Counted from the stretch's first letter, positions 37,689 to 47,493 are shown. The stretch: 64,000 nt of DNA from Sodalis glossinidius str. 'morsitans' (GCF_000010085.1 NC_007712.1:3534001-3598000), one strand, 5' to 3'. Numbers and translations: made by a program. The notes: generated by a model from the letters alone, not told the origin.

Positions 37689-38039
37689 TTAACTCTTTCT
37701 TTTAGGCGTTGAGCCAGCTTTCGTGGTTAATTGCTCATTTAATCGACTGGACAATAAAATACTGGCATGTATTTGATTAAGATCTTCCACCCGTGAATCC
37801 TGTGTAAGCTGTGTAATGGCTTTCGGATCTTCAAAACGAAACACGCAAATCAGCTGATTCGTTTCTGCCAGTTTTACCATTTGCGCCATGGTTAATTTCT
37901 GCAATGTTTCCGCCATGGATTCACTAATACCCAATCGAAACATCGCAGAAGATTTATCTGTTTGAATCAAACGTTGCGCTAATGATAAATAAGACAGATT
38001 GATACCGTAGATATTCTTCAGCACTTCACTGGTATTCAT
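37689..38039 (-). CDS. flhD: Flagellar master regulator subunit FlhD
   Basis: FlhD pairs with FlhC to activate flagellar and some metabolic genes. The 116-residue product (MNTSEVLKNIYGINLSYLSL; AQRLIQTDKSSAMFRLGISE) has the complete helical fold and the usual length of 116-119. It is the first gene of flhDC and has a long upstream region with a CRP-like site. Intact. Confidence 0.95.
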   Translation of the reverse strand: MNTSEVLKNIYGINLSYLSLAQRLIQTDKSSAMFRLGISESMAETLQKLTMAQMVKLAETNQLICVFRFEDPKAITQLTQDSRVEDLNQIHASILLSSRLNEQLTTKAGSTPKRKS

Positions 38040-39671
38040 TTTACATCCCTAATGACTATGTTCAGGTGTAGTCGGGTCATCATAATCTCCTGTAATTAGG
38101 AAGCTATGGTTATTAGAACAGGATATTGGCCAAATTGTGATCACGTGGCCAGCGTACTTTCAGAGCGTACGCCGCTATTACCGTCTGCAAAAAGTGAGGC
38201 AACAAAGGCAGAACCGCTGACGTTAGCCATGCCAGCACGCCAGGACCCATCCATGAGATTCAGTAACAAATAATACGATTAATCCGAAAGCTGACTCTAC
38301 CGCTGAATCTTGCTGTTACACAATCAGTGAAGTGGAAAGATTTACTAAAAAAGTGATATTAATCACACTTTTTGAACATTTTAGCTGATTTTTCTTTGAC
38401 TACTAGCAGATTTCACATCCGAGTCAACCATTTTGTCATCTCAGAATCACTCAGTAATCGTATGATAAAGGACCAAAATTAGTGATTTAATTCTAAAATC
38501 CTCATTTTGGCAGATCAAATTTCTAACTTATGCTATCTAACAGTCAAGAATACCAATAATAGATAAATTACCAGACGAAATGGCCAAGCACGCCGCAATG
38601 ATCATTTTTTAAGCAGAAATAGCGCCAATTTCACCTGTTAATGCTCGTTTTAGGCGGCATTAGGTGTGTAGCAAGCATAATCAGAGCTTAAGAAACCGTC
38701 GCAGGAGTGTTGGTGTTTAGAGCTGAAGAGTAACTGTTTATGCACTCTAGCGGCCGGGGTAGCGTTGTGCAAAGACCATAGCATCGGCATGAGTATCAAT
38801 ATAAATGGGTGTTTGTTGTATTAATGTTACCATGATTGAATTTTCGTTATTCTTCCTTAGCTTTGAGCCCAATGACAATGCTATTTGCCCGCAAGCGCGG
38901 CCAGCGCAGTTACGCAAAACCTTCCCGCAGCGGTCGCGTCAGGAAAAAAAGGGGTTAACGCAGTTTTTTCAACGGGTCGCTACAGACGAAGCATAAAACC
39001 GTGGTTTAAATCATTTTGCGCGCTGGGCATGGCGTATATTTATATTTATTTTATGCGATTCCGACCAAATATTCGCCATTATTTATCTAAAATACAATAT
39101 ATCTCATCGCCGTTTCCGATTGACTTCACGGAATAAACTATGAGTCACGGCAGAGCGATAACATTATATCCCATTTAGAAATTGACTAAATGGAAGGCAG
39201 ATGAATTGATTTTATCCCAAGCGAAAAGTTAATTACTGCCACCATTAAAGCGTTAAGTTCATCTTCACGCTTGGAACAAATCGTCGTACGAATTAAATAA
39301 ATGACTGAATGCAGGATAAGCTATTATCCTTCTCCAGTCATATAGAATAACAGTTTAAATGAAGGTGCTGCCTTGTTTTTAAGCAGCACTTACCCATTTT
39401 ACAACACCAATACGTACTAACGTTTGCCGTCGGTAATTAGCTTTCACGACGGGAATGCTTATTGCCACCGTCTACTGCCGCGGCTGGTATATCGCAACAT
39501 CTCCCCCCCTACCCACCATCATGGCGCCGTGGAGTCATTGTCACCGTCTCCAACGCCAACGCCAACGCCGTAGGCATCATCGCCAACTCAGCCGCCTTTT
39601 ATCCAGCGCGCAATGGCAACCGATCCGGACCCTGCCGAGACGGCGGCAATGCCCTTTGGCAATAACGTCCA
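38040..39671. other. Large AT-rich region upstream of flhDC without recognised genes
   Basis: The first 400-450 bases probably form the flhDC promoter and leader, including the CRP-like site. Further right there are only short open frames (up to 101 codons, for example at 38805-38996 and 39455-39760) without family motifs. A hairpin with a GGATAA/TTATCC stem lies at about 39310-39335, and another with GTGCTGC/GCAGCAC at about 39364-39388. A CAACGC triplet repeat occurs at about 39550-39570. Genes that sit here in relatives may have been lost. No RNA gene was recognised. Confidence 0.6.
38352..38367 (-). promoter_or_regulatory. CRP-like binding site upstream of flhDC
   Basis: On the minus strand the sequence is TGTGA, six bases, TCACT, which matches the CRP consensus TGTGA-N6-TCACA at nine of ten core positions. 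It lies about 310 bases upstream of the flhD start. In enteric bacteria CRP activates flhDC from such a position in a long leader, so it is a plausible preserved control site. Confidence 0.7.
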
Positions 39672-40034
39672 TTATTGCGACGGGGGTAAAATATCCAGCA
39701 CGGTTTCCGCGGGACGGCAGAGCCGGGTGCCGAGCGGTGAGACCACGATGGGTCGGTTAATCAGGATAGGCACCTTAAGCATCTCCTCGATAAGAACATC
39801 TTCGCTGAGATTATCCGCATCCAATCTCTCTTGCCGGTACAGCTCCTCTTTGGCGCGCAACAGCTCACGTGCGCTTAATCCCATGGCGTTAAGCATCTCT
39901 TTCAACTGCGCCCGGCTGGGGGGCTGCTTGAGATAGAGGATCACGGTCGGTTCAACGCCGCTATCGCGGATTAACGCAAGCGTTTTGCGCGACGTGCTGC
40001 ATGCAGGGTTGTGATAAATCGTTATCGAGGCCAT
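39672..40034 (-). CDS. arsC: Arsenate reductase (glutaredoxin-type), ArsC family
   Basis: A 120-residue protein with the thioredoxin-fold ArsC signature: the catalytic cysteine in HNPACSTSRKTLALIRD (Cys12), the arginine-rich reductase patch (SEDVLIEEMLKVPILINRPI) and VVSPLGTRLCRPAETVLDIL at the end. Length is normal for the chromosomal YfgD-type proteins (about 119), so it could be an arsenate reductase or the YfgD paralogue of unknown substrate; no arsenic efflux genes lie nearby. ATG at 40034 has a TTCCTGTT-free, weakly purine-rich leader. The gene looks intact, with flanks of several hundred noncoding bases. Confidence 0.9.
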   Translation of the reverse strand: MASITIYHNPACSTSRKTLALIRDSGVEPTVILYLKQPPSRAQLKEMLNAMGLSARELLRAKEELYRQERLDADNLSEDVLIEEMLKVPILINRPIVVSPLGTRLCRPAETVLDILPPSQ

Positions 40035-40492
40035 AGTTCTTTCCTGTTATGTCGTGGACGCTATGTGTCATACCTGACCGGTATGGGGCAGGTTCAACGT
40101 GGCCGCTGCGCGTTCCGGTTGCACTGTCCTCATTCATAGTGGCGGATTCCGTTTAGGATTGCTGCAATCACTGGCGAAGGCGGTATTATGACCGATAAAT
40201 TCTCACTGGCACATCACCGCAGCGCTATCTTTCTCACTCTCTTTATAAGGAAGATGCCGCCATGCCGTTGCGCCCCCTTGTTAACCACTTCCGTCCCAAC
40301 GCTTAACGCCGCAAGCGGTAGCTCTCGCCCAGCGCCAAGCAGACATCCTTATGCGTTCTGGCCTTAAGCTTAATTACGCATACTTTTATAGAGAGATACT
40401 GGAAACACCTAATAAGGCCGCTGAAGCCGGTTTTCAATGTGCAGATTGATGTCATCCGCCAGCAGGGGGCCGTCCCCCTGCTGGGGCAACGT
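40035..40492. other. Intergenic region, no gene recognised
   Basis: About 460 bases separate arsC from the FidL-like pseudogene. A tiny frame near 40261 (MPLRPLVNHFRPNA) has no known counterpart. The only distinct structure is the perfect hairpin next to the end of the FidL-like gene. Confidence 0.5.
40459..40484. terminator. Perfect GC-rich hairpin, possible terminator of the FidL-like gene
   Basis: CCAGCAGGGGG, four bases, CCCCCTGCTGG: an 11-bp perfect stem located nine bases after the FidL-like stop codon (minus strand). There is no T-run on either side, so it may be a weak or Rho-assisted terminator or an mRNA 3' stabiliser. Confidence 0.55.
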
Positions 40493-40986
40493 TTATTGCG
40501 CGATGTAGGTAAACTGGGGAGAGAAGGTGCTGCTAAAAAGATAGGTATTTTGCGTTATTAGGATTACCACCAGCAGAAGTACATTTTTGTAGGCGGTGTT
40601 TTCGCTCCAAAACTCGCCAAACACCGCTTCCTGAGTCTGGTCTAGCGGTGATTTAACCACATCATTTGATAACGGTAAGCTCCTTTCCCCACCCGCTGTG
40701 CATGGCTAAGATAAACGGTGCGGACAAAATAACTGTCACTCCTGTTATAGTTTGCATACCCTTCATAATTCAAGATTCCCTATCCCTTGCCGAATAGGCG
40801 CGCACGCACGTTGAGGGAAAATCTAATGCGTTGATTATCGTCATCGAGATTATTTACGGTGAACGCTTTACAATCTATCTGCGGCGTTCAGTTGAAAAGG
40901 TCATCGTCAGCGCCCAGAGCGTGTAACAGTCCGCCAGCGACGACGACAACCGCCAATGCAATCAAAATAAGGCGTTTAACCTTCAT
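40493..40986 (-). pseudogene. FidL-like membrane protein, two nonsense codons and a frameshift
   Basis: The start ATG at 40986 overlaps the stop of the upstream regulator (ATGA), so the two genes were coupled. The product begins with a membrane anchor (MKVKRLILIALAVVVVAGG). A TGA at 40888-40890 interrupts it, then PQIDCKAFTVNNLDDDNQRI, a TAG at 40780-40782, then NYEGYANYNRSDSYFVRTVY. A frameshift near 40680 leads to VVKSPLDQTQEAVFGEFWSE and the end FSPQFTYIAQ at 40493. This pattern (anchor, Cys, a small beta-rich domain, partner of a ToxR-like regulator) matches FidL-like proteins that accompany MarT-like regulators; the assignment is by motif memory and gene pairing. Confidence 0.62.
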
Positions 40987-41191
40987 AACGTTTTCCGGTT
41001 ATAATAATAGAAATTCTCACAGCTGATATTTTCCTGCTTACCGCCAATGTGGCATAGCGAAAGCAAGGTGCGGCCGAAAGTGGCGGGGTCATTATCTTTT
41101 TCACTAACGAAATAGACGCGCTTGTCCTTATCACAGACCCTGTGGTTTTCCTTTATAATAGCATTTACTTCTTGCAGCCTGCGGGCGCGGG

Positions 41192-41216
41192 GAGTTATTA
41201 TCAAATCTGGTGTATG
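41192..41216 (+). repeat. Left terminal inverted repeat of the IS256-family element
   Basis: It matches the reverse complement of 42414-42438 at 21 of 25 positions; the inner eleven bases (TCTGGTGTATG) are identical. Confidence 0.85.
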
Positions 41217-41220
41217 GCGA

Positions 41221-42340
41221 TCAGGCTACGTTCTGCTCTGATGCTTCGTGAATCTGTTCTCCATCCTGAAATTGGACGTTGTTTACCACCAGGGTCAGCA
41301 GGTCAAATCCTCTTAGCCGGTTCCAGCTTTTCTGAGCAGACTGGAGCAGCTTAAATACCATTGACAGGGTGGTTTCTCTCGAACCACACTTCTTTGCGCG
41401 TCTGCTTCGTAGCCTCATAGTCGCAAAAGCCGATTCAATCGGCTTTGTCGTTCTTATTGATGCCCAGTGCTCTGACGGGAAGTCGTAGAATGCCAGCAGT
41501 TCTTCTCGATCTTTCTCCAGCTTCTTCATCGCTGCAGGATACTTCGCTGAAAACCTTGCCAACAAAACATCAAAAGCGTCATTAGCGGCATCGCGGCTTT
41601 CTGCTAGCCAGATCTCCCGAAGCTCAGCCTTAACTTTCGGTTGCATGGTTTTGGGGAGTGAAGCTAGCACATTAGCCGTTTTGTGCACCCAACAGCGTTG
41701 GTACTGCGTGTCCGGGAATATCTTTGCCATTGCATTCCAAAAACCAAGGGCACCGTCTCCCGTAGCTAGCTTGGGAGATACGGTTAGGCCACCTGCTTGC
41801 AGGCCATTGAGAAGTTCGGCCCAGTTTGCTTCTGATTCTCGATAACCCTCTTCGACCGCAACCAGCTCCTGACGTCCATGCTCAGTGACGCCGATACTGA
41901 CCAGTAGGCAAAGGCGATCATCTTGCCTGACATGGCTGTATATGCCATCAGCCCAGAAATAAACGTAGCGCGTATCGCTTAAATCACGCAGGCACCATTG
42001 CCTGTGCACTTCAAGCCATTGCTGTTTCAGTCTGCTGATGGTACTCGCGGAGAGGCCGTGGGCTTTTTCACCGAGTAGCGCCCCCAGGGCTTCATGAAAA
42101 TCACCGGTGGATATGCCTCGCAGATACAGCCATGGCAGCAACGCGCTGTTGAACGCTGTGGCAAATAACCGTTACGGACGACGGCATGACGCCCATCGTC
42201 AAGACGGCGTTCAGCATGGCTTCGAGCTCAGCCTCAACGACGGCGGCTATCAGTTGTTTAGCACTATGACGGATGAGTTCATGCAAGGGATCACTGGTAA
42301 TATCTGGTTCTGCGGAGACCTGTAGGGTAGACTTTTTCAT
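41221..42340 (-). pseudogene. IS256-family transposase
   Basis: The start at 42340 gives MKKSTLQVSAEPDITSDPLH and EAELEAMLNAV. A frameshift then moves GRHAVVRNGYLP to another frame, and about 40-50 codons are missing before the long frame 41221-42141 (LLPWLYLRGISTGDFHEALG). That frame holds the DDE core: Asp in YFWADGIYSHVRQDDR, Asp in LATGDGALGFWNAMAKIFPD with QRCWVHKTANVLASLP, and the C-terminal Glu in IRTTKPIESAFATMRLRSRR. Intact members have about 400 residues. Inactive in cis. Confidence 0.92.
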
Positions 42341-42413
42341 GGTGTATCATCTCTCTGTTGTTGAAATCATCCACGAAATCAATCAGCAGCATACGCCACC
42401 CTCTCCGAAACCT

Positions 42414-42438
42414 CATACACCAGAAATGAGCATAACTC
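42414..42438 (-). repeat. Right terminal inverted repeat of the IS256-family element
   Basis: It is the partner of 41192-41216, read inward on the minus strand. The transposase start codon lies 74 bases inside this end. Confidence 0.85.
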
Positions 42439-43003
42439 GGGTGTGGGCGGCCACTGCGCCCGACGTCGACCAAAAAGAGTAGCTCAAGGCGCCAAGTATC
42501 ATCATCAACGCCAGACCCCCACCCAGGGCTAAATGGCGTTGATGATTGCGCTTCGGCCCTTGATGAGGAACAACCTCCGGCGACGACGCGGGCTAATCTA
42601 CAACGGACAGTTTCTCATGGTCGACGAGCGGCATGTGTTCCGCTATCTCACCGTCCGATGGCAGGGTGATAGTCACCCCCGGATTCAATTTGAATCCCAC
42701 TTTCGGTAAGGTATCGATAAAGTTATTGATGCCAAGCCCCGCCAGCGTTCGCCGTAGCACGCTGACATATTGATTGAGATTATTGCCGGAAGCGGTGAGA
42801 CCGTATTTACTCCACACATTTTCCAGCAAAGATTCTCGGGTGAGAATTATGCCACCGGAGTTGACGAAATACTCCAGCAAACGCGAGGTGGACAAGGTAA
42901 GCGGAGTCACATCGCCAGTGTGGATATAGACGAGGACACACTCATCTGCGTTAAATTCAATGATATCGTTGATAATATACTTTTTAAGCACGATAAGTTG
43001 CAC

Positions 43004-43564
43004 CTGTATGACCTAAGTCAGATGGGTAATGGGTATGAAGCCAGGCAGGTCGCCTTCTCAGGCAAATTCATTAGCGATAATTAAGCATGACAGGATAATT
43101 CAGGCGTAATGCTCATTGCACTGAAAATTCGATTTTTCGGCACAAAAAACTAACATTCTCCACAAGCCATTAAAATATGAAACCCTGACTTCACAATAAG
43201 AAAATCCTAAATATTTATTTGTTATATTAATTATTATACACAAAAAATATTTATATATTAAAATAATATAAATTCATTTAGTTTCTATTTATTAGTTAGC
43301 TTACTTACTGTTAATCGCTTCACCACTTGCGGAAATTATACCCCATCCCCCGGTCTGGGGGCCCGGGCGTTAACCGGCAGACATAGTCATATAATGACGG
43401 ATGTACCTTTTTAACGCTTTTTAAGTCTTTTTTAACTTTCAACAGAACGATCGCGTCCGACCGTCAGTGAAATGTGTGCGCCACTAGCCTGAGTTAACGC
43501 CAGTCTCCAGAGACGACGGCATGACATAAGGCGCCTTTGATTGCCCATCATCCGTCGGCCGCGT
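43004..43564. other. AT-rich intergenic region with a GC hairpin
   Basis: About 560 bases between the regulator start and the phosphotransferase remnant. The part at 43130-43330 is very AT-rich and could hold the regulator's promoter on the minus strand. A GC hairpin (CCCCCGG/CTGGGGG-like) lies at about 43343-43360. Repeated CTTTTTTAA-like motifs follow at 43408-43440. No gene was recognised. Confidence 0.5.
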
Positions 43565-44583
43565 TTACCCGGCGCCTATCGGTAGCCCGGCGCAATCTTG
43601 ATACCGGTGGTAGAGACGCAGCGTTTCATCGACCCACCGCGGTCCGAGGGAGCGAGCCTGCTCGGTATCGGCATGCGATCCTACCCACGCCAACAACTCT
43701 ATACGCCGCTGCATGAAAAGCGCCGGCAATACCGCCCGATCCTCTACGCCGAGAGGGCAGTGGCACTGATAGCCGTCCAGCCAGCCCGCGACCCATTCCG
43801 GCGCGGCGGGATAATGTTCGACAAAACTTATTGCCGCCGCCAGATCGTGGAGATACCAGCCGAAGCCGCAGTCGTCGAAATCAATTACCCGGGTGTTATC
43901 CTGACACCGCATGATGTTGGTCAGCCGCAAATCAGCGTGAATGAGCCCAAAACGCGCGGGAGACTTGCCATAACGGTGCAGGGCGTCTGCCGTCCAGCAG
44001 AGGCAATCTTCGATAAGGGCGCAATCGTCAGGCCACAAGCCGGGAACTTCTCACCAGTCTCCCCCGTACCCTTGCACGCCGACCATCGAGTCGTGGTCCC
44101 AGGTCAGGCGGCTGAACCCGGCCGGTAACACCCACTGCAGGCTTTGCTGGTGCAGCCGCGCGGTGATTTCCCCCAGTACCACGAAATCGGCATGGCGCAC
44201 GCTGTTGACATCGCTCTGCTACACGTCGCCTTCAATCCAGTCAAACAGTACCGCATAGCGGGGCGAACCATCAGCGGTGCACACCGTAACGACTGGCTGG
44301 TCACCCTGCGGCAACCTGGCTTGCGGCACGGAATGCCCGCGGCCTGCAACGCTTGCAGCCAGCAGAGTTCGCTACGGATATCGGCCAACGAGTGATAATC
44401 CGGTCGATGGAGGCGCATCGTATAACGTTGGTTGCGCTGGTCAATGACGCGCAACGTGGCGTTTTCGGAGCGGCAAAACAAATCCACCTGCTGCGGCGTC
44501 AGCTAGGGATAGACGGCGAGCACCTGATGGGCCAGGCGGACGATCGCGGCATCATCCAGACTATCGTATTGTTTGGCAGCCAT
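43565..44583 (-). pseudogene. Aminoglycoside-phosphotransferase-fold kinase (homoserine kinase-like)
   Basis: The start at 44583 (MAAKQYDSLDDAAIVRLAHQ) is followed by TAG at 44503-44505 and then, in frame, PQQVDLFCRSENATLRVIDQ and RYTMRLHRPDYHSLADIRSE. After a frameshift near 44335 the lobe linker is garbled. The C-terminal frame 43565-44038 has the catalytic loop HADLRLTNIM and the metal-binding IDFDDCGFGWYLHDLAAAIS. This fold phosphorylates small alcohols or antibiotics; relatives next to PLP enzymes often act on amino-acid derivatives, but the substrate here is unknown. A PLP aminotransferase pseudogene lies divergently 290 bases away. Confidence 0.8.
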
Positions 44584-44875
44584 ACTGCCTCCTTTCTCAG
44601 AAGCAAAGTAAATAAGCATGCAAATCCAATGCCGATTTCCCATTGCGCGCTTGGGTCGGTGCGTTGCAAACGGACCTTGGTCGCGACATGCGCGTCCACG
44701 GATGGCGGCAATGAACCCTATTGTTGGCGAGTTAGTGTATCTATCACCCTGGTGGTTCATTGTGGCTGCAACATCGCTATCGTGCCAGAAGCGCTGCCGC
44801 GTTTGTCATGCGGTACCACAGCGGGTGGGTGGTGGGCGCAGCGGATATCTCTTTCTGATAAAAGGCTGCCGTATA

Positions 44876-45985
44876 ATGTCAGAGTCTCCTTTACGGCCCG
44901 GTCACCCCGCCCTGGCGCGGGAAGCGGTGCGCAATTTACGCTTCTCCGCGATTCGCGACGTCGCCAATGCCGGCATCGGCCGCGACGATGTTTTGCCGTT
45001 CTTGTTTGGCGAGCCGGACCTCCCGACGCCGGCGACACCTTTTACACTCCGAATCTAGGCGAACCAGCGCTGAGGGAGGCACTGGCAAACGCCCTTTCAC
45101 AATTGCACCGGCCGGTTAGCCCGGATCGGGTGGTGGTGGTGACGCCTGTATGGCCTAACCTGGTGGAGATCCCGCGCATTCTTGGTGCGCAGGTTGAGGA
45201 AGTGGCGTTGGAGCTCCAGCGGGACGAGCAGGGTATTGCTCGCTGGCATCTGTTGTCTGGAAACTTTGTTACACGCCTTAACGCCTGATTGCCGGGCGCT
45301 GGTAATCAATTCTCCCAACAACCCCAGCGGCTGGGTTATGTCGGCGCAGCAGCAGGCGGTGATACTGGCGCACTGCCGCCAGCACGGTATCTGGATCGTC
45401 TCTGATGAGGTCTATAGCCGCATTGTGTTTGACGGCCCGCCGGAAGGCTGTGCGCCCTCCTTTTTAGACATCGCCGACCCGGACGACAGGCTGTTGGTTA
45501 TCAATAGCTTTTCCAAAAGCTGGCTGATGACAGGCTGGAGGCTGGGTTGGGTTGTCGCGCCGCCGGCGCTGATGTATGAGCTGGGCAAGCTGATTGAATA
45601 CAATAGCAGCTGCGCCCCCGGGTTCGTGCAAAAAGCCGGTCTGGTCGCGGTCAACCAGGGCGAGGCGGTACGTCAGGAAACGGTAGCCCTCTTTCAAGCC
45701 TCGCGCGACTATCTTTATCAGCGGCTCGGCACGCTGCCGGACATCGAGGTGCCGCTGCCCGCGGGCGCCATATATTTGTTTTTCCGCGTACGCGGCCTGG
45801 ACGACAGCTTGGCATTTTGTAAAGCGTTAGTCGCGGAGGCCGGCGTAGGGTTAGCGCCGGGCAGCGCATTCGGCGATGCGGGCGAAGGCTGCCTGCGATG
45901 GTGTATTGCCAGCTCTATAGAAAAGCTGGAGCAAGGCGCGGACCGCTTTAGCCGGTTCCTGCACCGCTCACCGCTGCGGCGCTGA
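44876..45985 (+). pseudogene. PLP-dependent class I/II aminotransferase, internally deleted
   Basis: The start at 44876 gives MSESPLRPGHPALAREAVRN and FLFGEPDLPTPATPF. Three lesions follow: a frameshift near 45040 with loss before TPNLGEPALREALANAL, an in-frame deletion between SPDRVV and VVTPVWPNLVEIP that removes the G-x-x-x-A-L loop contacting the cofactor phosphate, and a frameshift near 45262. The last frame is long and healthy: ALVINSPNNPSGWVMS, IWIVSDEVYSRIVFD, the cofactor lysine in SFSKSWLMTGWRLGWV and the C-terminal AGVGLAPGSAFGDAGEGC with LRWCIASS. Full members have about 390 residues; here roughly 50 are missing. Confidence 0.87.
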
Positions 45986-46044
45986 TCCCTTAGTCTGGCT
46001 TCCGGCGTCCGCCGTCTGACGTTTGTGTCTGCCGTCTGCCGAAA

Positions 46045-47493
46045 TCACTTCGACGTTGCGGGCGGCACAAAAGCAAGACAAATCGGTATTGGGGAGGAGC
46101 CGGGATGGGGTACGAAGGCGATCTCCTCGCGATAACCTACGGACAATGCCGGCCAGGACGCCAGCAGTTCGCTGAAATCTGCTTCGCCGCAGTTCTGCCC
46201 GCGTGGCCCTACCAGCGCCACGCCATCGCGCAACAATCTGTCCTCTCGCACCGTGCGGTTGTAAATATTCGGCCGCTGACTTACTGACCAGGGCGTAATT
46301 ACCGCCGGACGGTCGTCAATGTAGAACGTTAGCCACTGGGACAGATAATCGCCGCCGACAAAGCGCACCGGTTGATGATAATGCTGTTGCCAACGCGCAC
46401 TCACCTGCTGGCTGAAGGGTTTGATGCCGGCCAATTTTTCGCCGGCGCCGCGCACGTTTAGCAGCATCACAGCGCTGTAACCCGCCAGCACCAGCGGCGC
46501 ACACAGAGACAGTTTCTTAAGCACGCCCGCCAACGGACGGGAGGATGGTTGCGTGACGCAGGCCATCATCAGCGCCGTGGCGGGCATCATATAAGGCTGG
46601 AGCCATTCGGTAATGCGACCACCGTCATGAAAACTGAACCATATAAGGATAGGCGCCAGCGGAATCAGCAGCATCATTAACGCCGCCCGAGCCTGCGGGG
46701 CGCCAGGCCAACCCAGCCGGGCCCGCAGCCCGATGAGCACGGCGGCGAGCAACGCCAGTGGATAAAAGACCGTCAATGCCGACACCAACCCGTGCAGCGT
46801 CAATCCGGGCGATACCTGCGAATCCACCCACTTGAAAGCGGCAAAGTCATTTTGCCAAAGCCACCAACCGTTTGGTGCCACGATAATCAACCATAGCAGA
46901 ATAGCCAGATAGAACACCGGCTGGCGATAACAGCGGCGAATGCTCGGCACCCATAGCGTCAACATCCAGGCCGAGAAAATAAAAGAGAGGCTGGAATATT
47001 TCGCCATACAGGCCAGCCCCCCGGTAAAGGCGAACGCCAGCCACCAACCGGGGCGATCGAAGGCTGCCCGTAGGAAAAACACCCACAGCCAGGGCCATAA
47101 CATCACCAGCAGGTAGTTATCGTTAAATGAAATAATATCAAAATTGATAACGCCGCTGAGGTTAAGCGCCAGCAACGCCAGCCAGGCCAGGCGCCGGTCG
47201 CCGCTCAAGCGCCAGGCAAGTTGCCAGACGCCATACATGCCCACCGCCACCGCCAAAAAATGTGTCGCATACCAATAAAAGCTTAACCAGGGCGCCGACA
47301 GCCCCAGCGCCGGGCGCATAACCATGCCAACCAGCCACGGATTTTTAGGGGAACCCCACTCCGCGTTCATTGCCCAGTTTACCGCCTCAATGGCATCATA
47401 AGGCACGGTGGGATCCAACAGGAAAGTCACCCCCGCCCATAACATGGCATAGCTCGCACACCAGCCAAGCAGAATAATTCGATCTGTTTTCAT
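46045..47493 (-). CDS. Membrane glycosyltransferase, GT39/PMT (ArnT-like) family
   Basis: The 482-residue protein has about ten to twelve hydrophobic segments and the layout of the PMT_2/ArnT superfamily. The first external loop has the acidic pair region PTVPYDAIEAVNWAMNAEWG followed by SPKNPWLVGMVMRPALGL. Helices with FDIISFNDNYLLVMLWPWLW follow. The C-terminal third is a soluble periplasmic domain (QQVSARWQQHYHQPVRFVGG; ITPWSVSQRPNIYNRTVRED). Such enzymes use undecaprenyl-phosphate sugars to modify lipid A or cell-envelope glycans in the inner membrane. The donor and acceptor cannot be told from sequence. It is open and complete, with no pseudogene marks, among damaged neighbours. Confidence 0.85.
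   Translation of the reverse strand: MKTDRIILLGWCASYAMLWAGVTFLLDPTVPYDAIEAVNWAMNAEWGSPKNPWLVGMVMRPALGLSAPWLSFYWYATHFLAVAVGMYGVWQLAWRLSGDRRLAWLALLALNLSGVINFDIISFNDNYLLVMLWPWLWVFFLRAAFDRPGWWLAFAFTGGLACMAKYSSLSFIFSAWMLTLWVPSIRRCYRQPVFYLAILLWLIIVAPNGWWLWQNDFAAFKWVDSQVSPGLTLHGLVSALTVFYPLALLAAVLIGLRARLGWPGAPQARAALMMLLIPLAPILIWFSFHDGGRITEWLQPYMMPATALMMACVTQPSSRPLAGVLKKLSLCAPLVLAGYSAVMLLNVRGAGEKLAGIKPFSQQVSARWQQHYHQPVRFVGGDYLSQWLTFYIDDRPAVITPWSVSQRPNIYNRTVREDRLLRDGVALVGPRGQNCGEADFSELLASWPALSVGYREEIAFVPHPGSSPIPICLAFVPPATSK

Larger units (their letters stand above)
41192..42438 (-). mobile_element. IS256-family insertion sequence, internally deleted
   Basis: The 1247-bp element is bounded by imperfect 25-bp inverted repeats: left 41192-41216 and right 42414-42438, sharing GAGTTAT-N2-TCA-N2-TCTGGTGTATG. 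It is flanked by 9-bp sequences GGGCGCGGG (41183-41191) and GGGTGTGGG (42439-42447) that differ at two positions and look like a decayed target duplication. Inside is one transposase gene of the mutator/IS256 type with a frameshift and an internal deletion, so the copy cannot move by itself. It splits the MarT-like regulator. Confidence 0.88.
40983..43003 (-). pseudogene. Membrane-bound ToxR/CadC/MarT-like regulator, interrupted by an IS256-family element
   Basis: The 5' part (42593-43003) encodes an OmpR-type winged helix (LTLSTSRLLEYFVNSGGIIL; TRESLLENVWSKYGLTASGN; VGFKLNPGVTITLP). A TAG at 42593-42595 is followed in the same frame by a membrane helix (LALGGGLALMMILGALSYSF). At 42439 the insertion element begins. 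Beyond its other end the gene resumes (RLQEVNAIIKENHRVCDKDK; LCHIGGKQENISCENFYYYN) and stops at 40983. Removing the element and one copy of the 9-bp flank restores an uninterrupted frame across the joint (VAAHTRRLQEVNAII). So this was a one-component membrane regulator with a short periplasmic domain containing cysteines, coupled to the FidL-like gene. The 137-codon DNA-binding domain could still be made as a soluble fragment. Confidence 0.82.

Noticed and set aside
38805..39136. Two overlapping short frames upstream of flhDC
   Set aside because: Neither has a convincing start signal or family resemblance; the text looks like random translation.
39455..39760. 101-codon frame overlapping the end of arsC
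   Set aside because: Extremely His/Arg-rich translation of a GC-rich repeat-containing stretch on the strand opposite arsC; a shadow frame.
41206..42424. Shorter borders for the insertion element based on the 11-bp identical ends
   Set aside because: Extending the repeats outward to 25 bp gives a better match, reveals near-identical 9-bp flanks and restores the reading frame of the host gene, so the longer borders are preferred.
43140..43330. Very AT-rich block considered as a replication origin or attachment site
   Set aside because: No DnaA-box clusters, iterons, integrase gene or tRNA were seen nearby.
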